Positions 55,860 through 64,000 of a stretch of 64,000 nt of DNA are shown piece after piece (positions within the stretch are counted from its first letter, which is position 1; each line of letters starts with the position of its first letter). The stretch lies in NCBI RefSeq assembly GCF_014133895.1, contig NC_050729.1, forward strand, positions 1 to 64,000. The letters run 5' to 3'. The notes beneath the pieces are model-generated. The model worked only from the letters and a program-made list of their open reading frames with translations. It had not been told where the DNA came from and made no database searches. This DNA comes from Torulaspora globosa. Taxonomy: Eukaryota; Ascomycota; Saccharomycetes; Saccharomycetales; Saccharomycetaceae. Position numbers and translations under genes: made by a program.

Positions 55860-56396
55860 TCATAACGTCTTAACACCGTCCTCTGACAAGAGGTCAATCT
55901 TTTGGTCTCCCACAGTCAAACTCCACTCGTGGATCAGGAACTCATCCAGGGGAGTCTCTCTATCGGCCACCAGTCTAACGGTCCCGGCGTTCTTACTGCC
56001 CTTGATGTGGAATTTGATGTTCACATTGCCTGCCACCTGATTGAGCTCGCCGTACACCCAGGGCACCAACCCGTCGAACTCGATGTTCTCGCCGAGCAGC
56101 TCGGCAGTCGCAGGCGATCTACGTAGATGATACAGCGTGTTAGAGACCACGGGGGACTCGGTCTTTTCATAGTTGAATATAACAGTCAAAGCGGCCGCGA
56201 TCGCAGCAGCAAACCCTAGAAACTGCACCCTGCGTTTCATTTTCCCCTTATTGGGGTCAGGCAGCTCTCTATCGACTCTCATGGGTCTATTACTGTCCTT
56301 CAGCACCAATTTTCTGGCACCATTACGAGCCACTCGAGTCGCTCCATAGCAACGCAGGCTACCTCTAGTCAACAGTCCCAAACGGCTTCTCAACAT
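55860..56396 (-). CDS. COA1: Cytochrome c oxidase assembly factor Coa1
   Basis: The 178-residue mitochondrial inner-membrane protein has an N-terminal presequence rich in Arg (MLRSRLGLLTRGSLRCYGAT). A single membrane span follows at about 57-72 (FLGFAAAIAAALTVIF), then a Tim21-like intermembrane-space domain with NTLYHLRRSPATAELLGENI and VNIKFHIKGSKNAGTVRLVA. Coa1 stabilises newly made Cox1 with Mss51 and Shy1 during complex IV assembly. It is convergent with the AIM20/SKG1-like gene, as YIL158W and YIL157C are in S. cerevisiae. Confidence 0.92.
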   Translation of the reverse strand: MLRSRLGLLTRGSLRCYGATRVARNGARKLVLKDSNRPMRVDRELPDPNKGKMKRRVQFLGFAAAIAAALTVIFNYEKTESPVVSNTLYHLRRSPATAELLGENIEFDGLVPWVYGELNQVAGNVNIKFHIKGSKNAGTVRLVADRETPLDEFLIHEWSLTVGDQKIDLLSEDGVKTL

Positions 56397-56595
56397 ACTA
56401 CACTGGACTACAGCAATGCCAAAGCTAGTAGCTGATTGAATTGGCTTTAAACCGTGAACTTCTTATGGCAGACCTCTGGATTTCGCTTGGCTATCCTAGA
56501 AGGCATCAGCTGACCGTCTTCTGATAAACTTCCAACGAGGCCCACAGCAACTCATCGGTATATAAAGCTTCAATCAAGCCAGCAAGCTTCCTGAA

Positions 56596-56888
56596 ATGAC
56601 TGTGGTATGTTCGACAGGCGTCCGTCGTGCTCGGGAGCAACTCTAGACTCCTTTACTAACGAATTTGGTATGTAGTTCGGCAAAGCAGTGCACTTCTCGT
56701 TCGATCTGTTGCTGGTCTCAGCATGCTTGGCAGGCATCAAGAGGAACACTGGTCTCACACCCAAGGTAGACACTATAGAGAACACGAGTTTGAGAGAGTA
56801 CACTCGCAAGTATCTTAATCTGGGGGAGTCAATCTACGATTACAGCGTTGCGACGTGTGGCTCTTCGTCATACTTTGTAAGAAAATGA
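56596..56888 (+). CDS. YIL156W-B-like small protein with a 71-base intron
   Basis: This is a spliced gene. Exon 1 is 56596-56604 (ATGACTGTG, three codons). The intron is 56605-56675, with donor GTATGT, branch point TACTAAC at 56654-56660 and acceptor TAG. Exon 2 is 56676-56888. The product is 73 residues: MTV-FGKAVHFSFDLLLVSAC, then GLTPKVDTIENTSLREYTRK, ending GSSSYFVRK. Without splicing, no ATG opens this frame. The length and position, right after COA1 and on the opposite strand, match S. cerevisiae YIL156W-B, also described as spliced. A hydrophobic stretch (FDLLLVSACLAG) near the start could be a membrane anchor or targeting signal. Function unknown. Confidence 0.88.
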
Positions 56889-56960
56889 TACTTATTCGTG
56901 GAACGGCGTCGGTGTGGTGCAACCCTAATGACTTATGTAGATTTTGTGTATTTGCCTGGC

Positions 56961-59408
56961 TCAGCTGGGGTTGAAAGGTATTGCGGAATCGCCATCGCTC
57001 GCAGGGCTCCTCTTCACTTCGCTCTGGACACTCTTGGGACGCACATCTGGCACTTTACCGTCGAAAAGGCTGCAGAGTATGTCGTAATCGCCTTCGCCGT
57101 ACGGGTGGTAGGGATGCAGCTTCTCTTCTTCGGCGGTCGGCTTCCCGGCGAGCGATCGCAGGTATTCCCAAAAGTCGAGCCCCTCCTCTTCGTACAGGAC
57201 ACTGATTCCCGCCGTGTTGTCCGAGGGTCCCGTGTGCTTTGATGCTGGGCTTGACGGCGGCGGTCTCACCGACTCTCTAAAGGTCGTGCCCGAGGCGGCT
57301 GCCGTCTCCGATGGAAAGCTCCTCGTCCTCTTCTTCTTCTTCTTGGAATTCCCATTGTTCGGGCTGGGATTCAATAATCTGCTGAGATCAGCCGCTCTGG
57401 TGGAATCAGATGAGCCCAGCTGCGGCCTCACGGAAGAAGGGAGATAATTGAAGTGCGAGACACGGTTGCGGCCAATATCAGGCGCATCGTCATTGTTTCC
57501 AGTACTATGTGAGCCGATTGAGCTAGTCGTGCCGGGTCTGTTTGGATATCCAGCGGGTGAATGTGTATGTTGGACCGCTTGGTTAGGGTAGAAGTCTTGA
57601 TTCCCATTTGGTTGGGGAGACGGATCGAGATCAAAACTGTTGTAGCTAGGCTCCTGTGCGAATAAGTCGTGATGCTGACTGATCGAGCCATAAGATGCTT
57701 TATAGTAATGACTGCCGGTGAAGAGATCATTGGCCGTTGAGGAAGGTCCCATAGACAGATCTGCAGAGATAGGATTGGGCTGCAGGGTCGCTATAGGTTC
57801 CATGCTATTGGTGTTAATGCAATTTGAATCATTCTGACCGCCATAATGGTAGTGTATATGCTGATGAAGGGAAATCTTTAGCGAGTATTTTTTGGCTTGC
57901 TCTATGAGCTCCTTGACTAGAGCAGAGTTGCTGATAGAGCCGCTCGATATAGACAACCCCTGACCGTCTTTTAGAGTGAATTTCCAATCCGTTTGGCCAG
58001 TGTTGTGGAGAAAATTTTTGTTCAGATCATGAGAGGTATTTGATATGGCCGGATCGAAAGTTGTGTCTGAAACCCGCTGATCCGATCCAGGGTTCTGGCT
58101 TATGCGTATCGAGGATTCTTTAGTATAGACCTTTGGGATGAGAGCAGAACCATCCAAAGTCGTGGACATCGGGCTTCGTGTTAACTCTGAGGAGATGTGG
58201 TTCATGCTCCCACCAAATGGCGTTGAATCTTTCAACGATGTTGAACTTTTTCTTCCATCCAAAGAACTTGTCCTCCCATTTGAGCTCATTTTCTCTCCGG
58301 TAGTATTGTCTGGAGATTGACTGGAATACGGTATTTGCTGCTGATGTAAATGTGGAGTTTGGCCGGATCTGACTTCGCCATGGCTAACTGTTTTGCTAGC
58401 ATGATTGAGGAGGGGCTCAAATGCATCAACCGAAAGAGATTTGTGAACTTCTTCCTTGGAAGTAGTGGGCGTGTCATCAGCAAAACCCTGATCTTTTTGG
58501 GTAAACATTGATTGCTGCACTTGAGGAAAGATGCGTGGACTTTCTTTGGTAAATTTTGCACTGTCTGTTAGTGGGCCAAATTCTTCTTGATCTCCTTCTT
58601 GGCCGTCGATTTCTTGATCGTGATCCTCTCTTTCTTCTTTTGCCTTGACTGCCTTCTTTTTGGAGGCACCTTTCTCCCGCTCTTTGGCTCGAAGACTATT
58701 GACCAGAGAATCTATGTCTTGATTCTCGTTGACAGCTTTGACAATTTCCGGAGGCGCCTGTCCTCTTACAATAGAGGTGATTATCTTCCTCCACCTGTTT
58801 CTACACGTCAAACTAGGTCTGGATTCAAGTTCAGATGAGATTCTCCTCCATTTCGTCCCATAGCTTTTCACTTTACTAACTAAGCTCAGATCCTCCTCCA
58901 GAGTCCAAGCTCTCAATCTTCCTTCACTGCTGGGGCCCAAAATTTCAACGTATCTCTTCGCACATTGGTCCTCCGTCCTGCCCGAGATTTCGCTCGCAAC
59001 ATTGAGCCAGTGAGATCCATGCTTCGCGTATGCCTTCAGAAGCAGTTCATCCTCATCTGGATCCCATTTGCCCCTCTTCAAGTTTGGATCCAGCGAAGAG
59101 GTCCATCGCTTTCTCAGCTCCTTTGGCTTTCTATGACTGTTCTTGAACCGCGCGGCAATGTCCTCCCAGGAGACTTTCTTACACGCCTGCTCAGATTCCT
59201 GTATCGATTTAATATCATCTGTCCCGTTGGCATATCCCAGTTCAACAAGTGCCATGCTTAGCAATGATCGCAGCTCATTGTCATCCTGCTTAGACCACGA
59301 GTTCCGTCCGCTTTTTCTATATGTCTTATAACCCAGAGATTCCGTAATATCCAGCGGATCAAACTGAAGGGATTTCTTTGTCTTGCCACTCTTTGCTTTT
59401 CTCTCCAT
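56961..59408 (-). CDS. BAS1: Myb-related transcription factor Bas1
   Basis: The 815-residue protein starts at the ATG at 59408; the track upstream opens only with TTG. N-terminal Myb repeats: an unusual first repeat with an insertion (NSWSKQDDNELRSLL, about 36-107), a second (GKWDPDEDELLLKAYAKHGS..WLNVA, about 113-157) and a third (AWTLEEDLSLVSKVKSYGTKWRRISSEL, about 169-212). The BIRD region, which mediates Bas2/AICAR-dependent activation, is conserved (WKFTLKDGQGLSIS, KKYSLKISLHQHIHYHY, about 473-525). Conserved C-terminal blocks are HFNYLPSSVRPQLGSSDSTR, NPSPNNGNSKKKKK and GLDFWEYLRSLAG. The length is close to S. cerevisiae Bas1 (811). With Pho2/Bas2 it activates purine, histidine and one-carbon genes. 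It is convergent with the small spliced gene, as BAS1 is with SKG1 in S. cerevisiae. Confidence 0.96.
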   Translation of the reverse strand: MERKAKSGKTKKSLQFDPLDITESLGYKTYRKSGRNSWSKQDDNELRSLLSMALVELGYANGTDDIKSIQESEQACKKVSWEDIAARFKNSHRKPKELRKRWTSSLDPNLKRGKWDPDEDELLLKAYAKHGSHWLNVASEISGRTEDQCAKRYVEILGPSSEGRLRAWTLEEDLSLVSKVKSYGTKWRRISSELESRPSLTCRNRWRKIITSIVRGQAPPEIVKAVNENQDIDSLVNSLRAKEREKGASKKKAVKAKEEREDHDQEIDGQEGDQEEFGPLTDSAKFTKESPRIFPQVQQSMFTQKDQGFADDTPTTSKEEVHKSLSVDAFEPLLNHASKTVSHGEVRSGQTPHLHQQQIPYSSQSPDNTTGEKMSSNGRTSSLDGRKSSTSLKDSTPFGGSMNHISSELTRSPMSTTLDGSALIPKVYTKESSIRISQNPGSDQRVSDTTFDPAISNTSHDLNKNFLHNTGQTDWKFTLKDGQGLSISSGSISNSALVKELIEQAKKYSLKISLHQHIHYHYGGQNDSNCINTNSMEPIATLQPNPISADLSMGPSSTANDLFTGSHYYKASYGSISQHHDLFAQEPSYNSFDLDPSPQPNGNQDFYPNQAVQHTHSPAGYPNRPGTTSSIGSHSTGNNDDAPDIGRNRVSHFNYLPSSVRPQLGSSDSTRAADLSRLLNPSPNNGNSKKKKKRTRSFPSETAAASGTTFRESVRPPPSSPASKHTGPSDNTAGISVLYEEEGLDFWEYLRSLAGKPTAEEEKLHPYHPYGEGDYDILCSLFDGKVPDVRPKSVQSEVKRSPASDGDSAIPFNPS

Positions 59409-60311
59409 GTGAATTAACAATCGCTTATGAGTTTCGCCGGTCTGTTCGACAGTGTAATGCTCACAGAAGCGCAAATCTTCAGTGTTTCGAGATGAAAAAA
59501 CGCAGATTATATGGTGATCAACCAGAAAGCTCTCTACACATCAAAATCGCCTCAGTCTCTGTATTTCACCGTCTAATTGCTGTATCTTCTTTGAACTCAT
59601 CGCTCAATTTTTAGCCCAGAAGTTGCAGCAGATCCGTGGAAAATTACCGTATAACGAACAGTAGATGATGAGATGCCAGCTTCAGCAATCAGAGCGATCC
59701 TGGCCTTTCTTGAGCCCATGGCGAGGCTCGGGGTGTCGGGACTGTTCTCTCTCTAGCTAAGCGCGCTAAGATCATCCTTTTGGAAGGTTCTAGCGCTCCG
59801 ATTTGGCTGACCCAGCACTCTGAGGCTGCAGTGGCCTGTGGAACGCTGGCAGCTGGCAAATCTCTGTCTTTCACATTTCCGAAGGCTGCCAGCACAAACT
59901 CAGAGCGTGCGGGGTGCACTTTCAGAGCTCTCTTCCAAGCTCGTCGCTCCTGGCATCGCCATTGTCAGACAGTTGATTGCAAGACGATCAATAGTTCTCT
60001 TGCCGCCTCTTATGCATCAAGCTCGCAAGCTTGAGGTCGATCCAAGTACTTTTCTGCGTGAAGCAGTCCTCCGCCAGCTTGATTCAACTTCTTCCCAGTA
60101 ACTAACCAGAGGGCGAGCAAAGCTGCCAATTTCAGACGCTGCCAGTAAGGCTAGCTCTGCTCTATCGAATTTTGCCACAGTGCATCTCTGCCTCTCGATT
60201 CGTCCTTTGTTTAGTGTGTATTGTGTACTGGCCTTAACCAGAATGAATTGAATATCGCTTCACTAACAACCACTCCTAACTCTGGAATATCAAAGAAGTG
60301 AACGAGATTAC
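59409..60311. other. Divergent promoter region BAS1 / RAD9
   Basis: 903 bases without an ATG-started ORF of note; the open frames at 59689-60034 begin at non-ATG codons on both strands. A GC-richer part at about 59690-60000 looks compositionally different from its flanks. It is the probable place of a synteny break. Confidence 0.6.
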
Positions 60312-63300
60312 ATGCTGGCAGCTAGCTCACCTCGAGCTGATGAATCCGGTGATAGTAGGGATCCAGTTACACAAGAGACCCCAGTCGCAAGTCGAAGCTT
60401 TTCAAAAGGTGATGAGTCGAAACTACAGACAATATATGATGGTGCAAACCATGCTGAACCCGTTGAATGCAGAGGTACCGAGGAGCTGCAACTGATAGAA
60501 CGGGCGACTCCACACACGCCTTTGCTTGATGATAGGAATGGAGAGGCCCCTCAGAGTTGGGAATCACATACTATAAGGAATGATAAGGTCGATAATCAGG
60601 TACATAAACATGAGATAAGGTATAACAAACGAACACCGAATTTGGACCGAATAGCCAAGTTCCTTAAAGGCAATAGAACTCCGGGAGATGATAATTTTCA
60701 ACTAAAGTTTGATGTTTCCGGAGATGATGATACACCTCTATCGAAAAGACATGAAGACTCGCCAGTCAATCGGGGACGCAGAGAATCTGCGTTCGACCAC
60801 AGCCTCAATCATAGACTTGGCAGGACCAAGTCTACCGGCGGTGATGGAGTCGTAATTCGAGACTTCGGGGGCCACGACAGTACTGGATTTACAGCAGGAA
60901 CGAACGGTAGTCCGAAAGCTAGAAATAAAGCTTCAAGCGATAGACGAAACAGTTTTAACCATTCAGATGCACAATCTTCTTTTATCAAGCCTAGCAGACC
61001 TCGGCTTCCGAATCTGGAGCGTCGTACGGTCTTGAGTGAGGAGGATGGTTCTCACATAGGCGGCGTAAAGGAAACTGGCGAATTATCCAAAGAGCAAAAA
61101 GATGAAACTGGAAGGAGTATAGTAGGATTATCTGGAGCTGATGAGACAAGCAAGGAACTGCAAAATGCTGCCGCTAGCCATCTGCAGGAAGACAGGACAG
61201 TGGATTATTCGCACATTGACGATACGACTGAAGGTATACCAGAAATGTGGGTATTGCGGCCCAATGATTCGGATGTGTTCAACAGCAACAAGTCGACACA
61301 GGTCATCAATACCACAGATACACAAGTTTATACTAAAGAAAGCCCCAATAGAGCAAATGAGGATAGGGAAATATCGTTCATAAAAGAGCCAGTCGAGGTT
61401 CCGAGCCAAGTCATCGCCTCCCAGAATGATACAGTTCCTCGTAAGAAGGAGGCAAATATTGGTAGCATGAGCCATGAGTTTGGTGTTTCGACTCAAATTA
61501 TCCAATCGCCGGAGGAGATTTTGTCCAACAGTCTAGAAACTCCTAAAACTTTTCCAAAAATCAACTTTGAACCAATAATGGAGGTTCCGGAGACGAGCTC
61601 TCCATCCAAATCAAGAGAAATTGGATTGGAAGGAAACTCGTCTCCTAGCCCAAGAGACTGGGATAGGAAAAGAACCTCTATTGCTACACAAATCGATGAT
61701 TCTACGGAAAGGGTGCGCCTGCAGATCTCTAGCAAAGCTGAATCTCCTCCAAGTAATGATGAAAACAGCCAAGCAGAAGCTCCAACCGCTAGCCCTGATA
61801 CTGTTGTAGTCTTGAGTGATATTGAAGTGACCCAGGAGCTCCCAGAGATAGAGGAAGATGCGGCACAGGCAAAATCGAGCTTACTTGGGAACACATACGG
61901 AGAGCAGAAATGTGATGATGATCAGGTCATCACAAGTAGAAAGCGACGTGAGGCTGAAACTGTAGAGTTGATCGTGGAACAAGAAAATCGAAGCTCTAAA
62001 ACGTCGCCTACGAAGAAAGTTCGCCCCAGTCCAAAAATAAGGCGAGATGAATCAGAAGCTGGGTCAAGAGCCGATAAGGAACATTTGACAAGGGAAAGCC
62101 AGACTTCAAGGCCTCCAGAACCAATTCAGGACCATAATTACAACAGTGATCGAATAATGTCAAAGTTGCCTACCGATATAAGATATTCAGATGAAGAATA
62201 CCTCAGCAAGAATGATATCAGATTCGAAGATGCTGTCTGGTGCCAATATAGCCTAGACTATCGATACTATCCCGGTCGCATAGCGGGCTATGAGGAAGAG
62301 TCTGAAAGCTACTGGGTTTACTTTGAAACAGGGAAATCTTTAACGAAGAGCGAAGACATATATTATCTTGATATAAGAGTTGGTGATATCGTTACTTTTG
62401 GAGGGAAAAAATATCAAGTCGTTGGGCTGGAATCTAGGGATAATAATGAGGACGCGATTAGGTGCATTAGAGGCTATGATACCGTTCATCTCAAACGAAG
62501 AAAAAAAACTGGTAGTTTGGGTCAAAAAACTATTATTAAACCGTTGGCTTCAGCAAGTCTGGATTTGACTGAGTGGACTAAAAGACCAAAGATAATCTTG
62601 GATAATGGGTTTCACACAAAGGCCAAGGCTTACCAGGCTCTGCAACATCCAATTCGTGGCCGGAAAAGTAACGCAACGTCTTCCCCTCGTAAAGTTAAAA
62701 GCACTACTCGCAAGGAACAATCCACACGACCAGTCTATAAGGAAGAATCGGATGAAGAAACCAATTTAGTTCGAGAGAAGAACTCTCAGGCTGAACACAG
62801 CTCTCTTGATTTGGTTCCAAGTTGGTTAAACATCTCAGAGCAGAAAAACAATGAAAGCTGCAAAGTCTTTGAAAATTGTCTTTTCGTCCTGACGGGACTC
62901 AACGAGGATAGACAGCAACTTTGTGATGTGATAGAGTCCCAAGGGGGCGAAATTCTACAGATAGGCTTCTCAGAACTTTTTGAGTATGAACTGCAAGAGC
63001 ACAATGAGACGGGATGTATTCTCTATGCCCTGCAACTTGAATGGAGAAGAAAATTCGTGGAGAAAAAATACAGGTTTGCTTGTCTGATTACGCGAAGACA
63101 TCTGCGAAGTCTGAAGTATCTAGAAGCTTTGGCCCTAGGCTGGCCAACTTTGCATTGGAAGTTCATTCGAGCATGCCTGCAAAGAGGCAGGATTTGCGTT
63201 GAATCCATTCACCAATTTCTTCTGCCTTCAGGAGAAAGTTATCGCTTGTCGTTTGAACCTAGCACCAAAAATGGCATAATCAAGTCAAACAACATCTACC

Positions 63301-63731
63301 AATTCTACTCGAAACTATTGCAAGGACACATGCTCGAAGCACAAGTACATGCGATGCGGGAACAAATGGACGATTACGTGGTTATTCTCTACGGCCGATC
63401 GGAGTTGGACCACTTCATAAGATTTGCGCTAGCTTGCCTGGGGGTTGCAAAACTCTATCATATCCAGGGACGAGCCACTACCACTTTTCAGGAGGAAGTG
63501 CAGCAAATAAATGGGAAGCTCGCGGACCTCCAAAAAGAAAATGATAATTTAAAGGTGGTGATATATGTTAACAGGAGCAGTAGTATTTCAAGCGCTCTGT
63601 TGGAGGATATGAGACAACAAATTTCTTTGGAATATCGAGATATTACCGCTAACGGCTTTGAATTTCATGTGGAAGCAAAAGAATGGTTAATTCAGACCAT
63701 CATAAATGGTGCAGCCGGCTTTAATGAATAA
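60312..63731 (+). CDS. RAD9: DNA damage checkpoint adaptor Rad9
   Basis: The 1139-residue protein (S. cerevisiae Rad9 is 1309) has a long Ser/Thr-rich N-terminal half with many SQ/TQ sites (for example STQVINTTDTQVYT, SQVIASQND, STQIIQSP, ATQIDD, VTQELPE) for Mec1/Tel1 phosphorylation and Rad53 FHA binding. A Tudor-like domain lies at about 635-715 (FEDAVWCQYSLDYRYYPGRI) and binds methylated H3K79. Tandem BRCT repeats lie at about 850-1135 (FENCLFVLTGLNEDRQQLCD, RFACLITRRHLRSLKYLEAL with GWPTLHWKFI, then DYVVILYGRSELDHF) and bind gamma-H2A. It relays the DNA damage signal from Mec1 to Rad53 and Chk1. The ATG at 60312 is the first in frame. It is divergent from BAS1. Confidence 0.95.
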   Translation: MLAASSPRADESGDSRDPVTQETPVASRSFSKGDESKLQTIYDGANHAEPVECRGTEELQLIERATPHTPLLDDRNGEAPQSWESHTIRNDKVDNQVHKHEIRYNKRTPNLDRIAKFLKGNRTPGDDNFQLKFDVSGDDDTPLSKRHEDSPVNRGRRESAFDHSLNHRLGRTKSTGGDGVVIRDFGGHDSTGFTAGTNGSPKARNKASSDRRNSFNHSDAQSSFIKPSRPRLPNLERRTVLSEEDGSHIGGVKETGELSKEQKDETGRSIVGLSGADETSKELQNAAASHLQEDRTVDYSHIDDTTEGIPEMWVLRPNDSDVFNSNKSTQVINTTDTQVYTKESPNRANEDREISFIKEPVEVPSQVIASQNDTVPRKKEANIGSMSHEFGVSTQIIQSPEEILSNSLETPKTFPKINFEPIMEVPETSSPSKSREIGLEGNSSPSPRDWDRKRTSIATQIDDSTERVRLQISSKAESPPSNDENSQAEAPTASPDTVVVLSDIEVTQELPEIEEDAAQAKSSLLGNTYGEQKCDDDQVITSRKRREAETVELIVEQENRSSKTSPTKKVRPSPKIRRDESEAGSRADKEHLTRESQTSRPPEPIQDHNYNSDRIMSKLPTDIRYSDEEYLSKNDIRFEDAVWCQYSLDYRYYPGRIAGYEEESESYWVYFETGKSLTKSEDIYYLDIRVGDIVTFGGKKYQVVGLESRDNNEDAIRCIRGYDTVHLKRRKKTGSLGQKTIIKPLASASLDLTEWTKRPKIILDNGFHTKAKAYQALQHPIRGRKSNATSSPRKVKSTTRKEQSTRPVYKEESDEETNLVREKNSQAEHSSLDLVPSWLNISEQKNNESCKVFENCLFVLTGLNEDRQQLCDVIESQGGEILQIGFSELFEYELQEHNETGCILYALQLEWRRKFVEKKYRFACLITRRHLRSLKYLEALALGWPTLHWKFIRACLQRGRICVESIHQFLLPSGESYRLSFEPSTKNGIIKSNNIYQFYSKLLQGHMLEAQVHAMREQMDDYVVILYGRSELDHFIRFALACLGVAKLYHIQGRATTTFQEEVQQINGKLADLQKENDNLKVVIYVNRSSSISSALLEDMRQQISLEYRDITANGFEFHVEAKEWLIQTIINGAAGFNE

Positions 63732-64000
63732 TGCGCTCTTCATATCATGCTGCCGAACGGGTGTTTGGCACATTAAGTACAATATGGTCATGAATATTAG
63801 TGTTACAAGTTTATAAAACCGCGAGGATACGACAATGTGGATGAAGTTGCCCTACACGACTTAAGATGAATAATCGTAAATTGGTGTCAGTTCGTGGCAC
63901 GAAGCATAGATAATAGTCAATTACGTTTCCTGTCTAACCTTCTTAAGAGGTACTGACACGATCAAATGCGCTTAACCCAGAGATTGAGTTCAGATGAGAA
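63732..64000. other. 3' region of RAD9 to window end
   Basis: No feature is seen. Confidence 0.5.

Noticed and set aside
59868..59890. TTTCCGAA resembling a centromere CDEIII core
   Set aside because: No CDEI or AT-rich CDEII next to it; a chance match.
59689..60034. Open frames on both strands between BAS1 and RAD9
   Set aside because: No ATG starts, no domains; likely the composition of a GC-richer promoter segment.

Overview
The window reads as one chromosome-arm end of a budding yeast (Saccharomycetaceae). It has almost intron-free genes, yeast TATA boxes, an intron-containing nuclear tRNA-Leu, an oleate response element, Ty1/copia- and Ty3/gypsy-like retroelement debris, and a right half that follows a known yeast gene order. 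The order YIL161W-like, POT1, BNR1, AIM20/SKG1-like, COA1, YIL156W-B-like, BAS1 interleaves genes that S. cerevisiae carries on two sister tracks (chromosome IX left arm, and the SKG1/BAS1 stretch of chromosome XI). That pattern points to a lineage that did not undergo the whole-genome duplication (the Lachancea, Torulaspora, Zygosaccharomyces or Kluyveromyces side). I cannot name the species from sequence alone.

Left part, 1 to about 39 kb, is accessory and gene-poor. It starts with an imperfect A-B-A'-B' subtelomeric repeat (1-1620) and Ty3/gypsy debris (about 1.9-6.7 kb). Next come a broken killer-toxin-like precursor gene resembling the K1 family (6922-7911, minus), an intact epoxide hydrolase-like gene (10673-11815, minus), and a decayed gypsy gag-protease remnant (12532-13841, minus). 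Two paralogous secreted precursors follow (15152-15616, truncated; 16679-17452, intact with a Kex2-type site and a Cys-rich C-terminus). Then there is a deletion-derived copia gag fragment, an aryl-alcohol dehydrogenase (AAD) pseudogene, and an Old Yellow Enzyme gene whose two substrate-binding residues are replaced. After a long barren stretch come tRNA-Leu(UAG), a Mn-superoxide dismutase without a mitochondrial presequence, and a decayed Ty1/copia element (31974-36552, minus). The region ends with a 2.3-kb module bounded by inverted repeats that carries an unrecognised, frameshifted two-ORF gene (37567-38806).

The transition zone, 39.8-47.7 kb, holds AIF1-like, a Dal5/Tna1-type permease, URA1 (the soluble, bacterial-type dihydroorotate dehydrogenase) and a PHO5-family secreted acid phosphatase. 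The chromosomal core, 48.3-63.7 kb, is compact and conserved and ends with BAS1 and RAD9 transcribed divergently. The RAD9 neighbour is not the one expected after BAS1, so a synteny break probably lies in 59409-60311.

The genes do not form one pathway. The accessory half groups secreted or toxin-like proteins and redox/detoxification enzymes (AAD, OYE, SOD, epoxide hydrolase), as is common in yeast subtelomeres, among retroelement relics. The best candidates for something undescribed are the inverted-repeat module at 36.65-38.93 kb and the secreted precursor pair at 15.1-17.5 kb.
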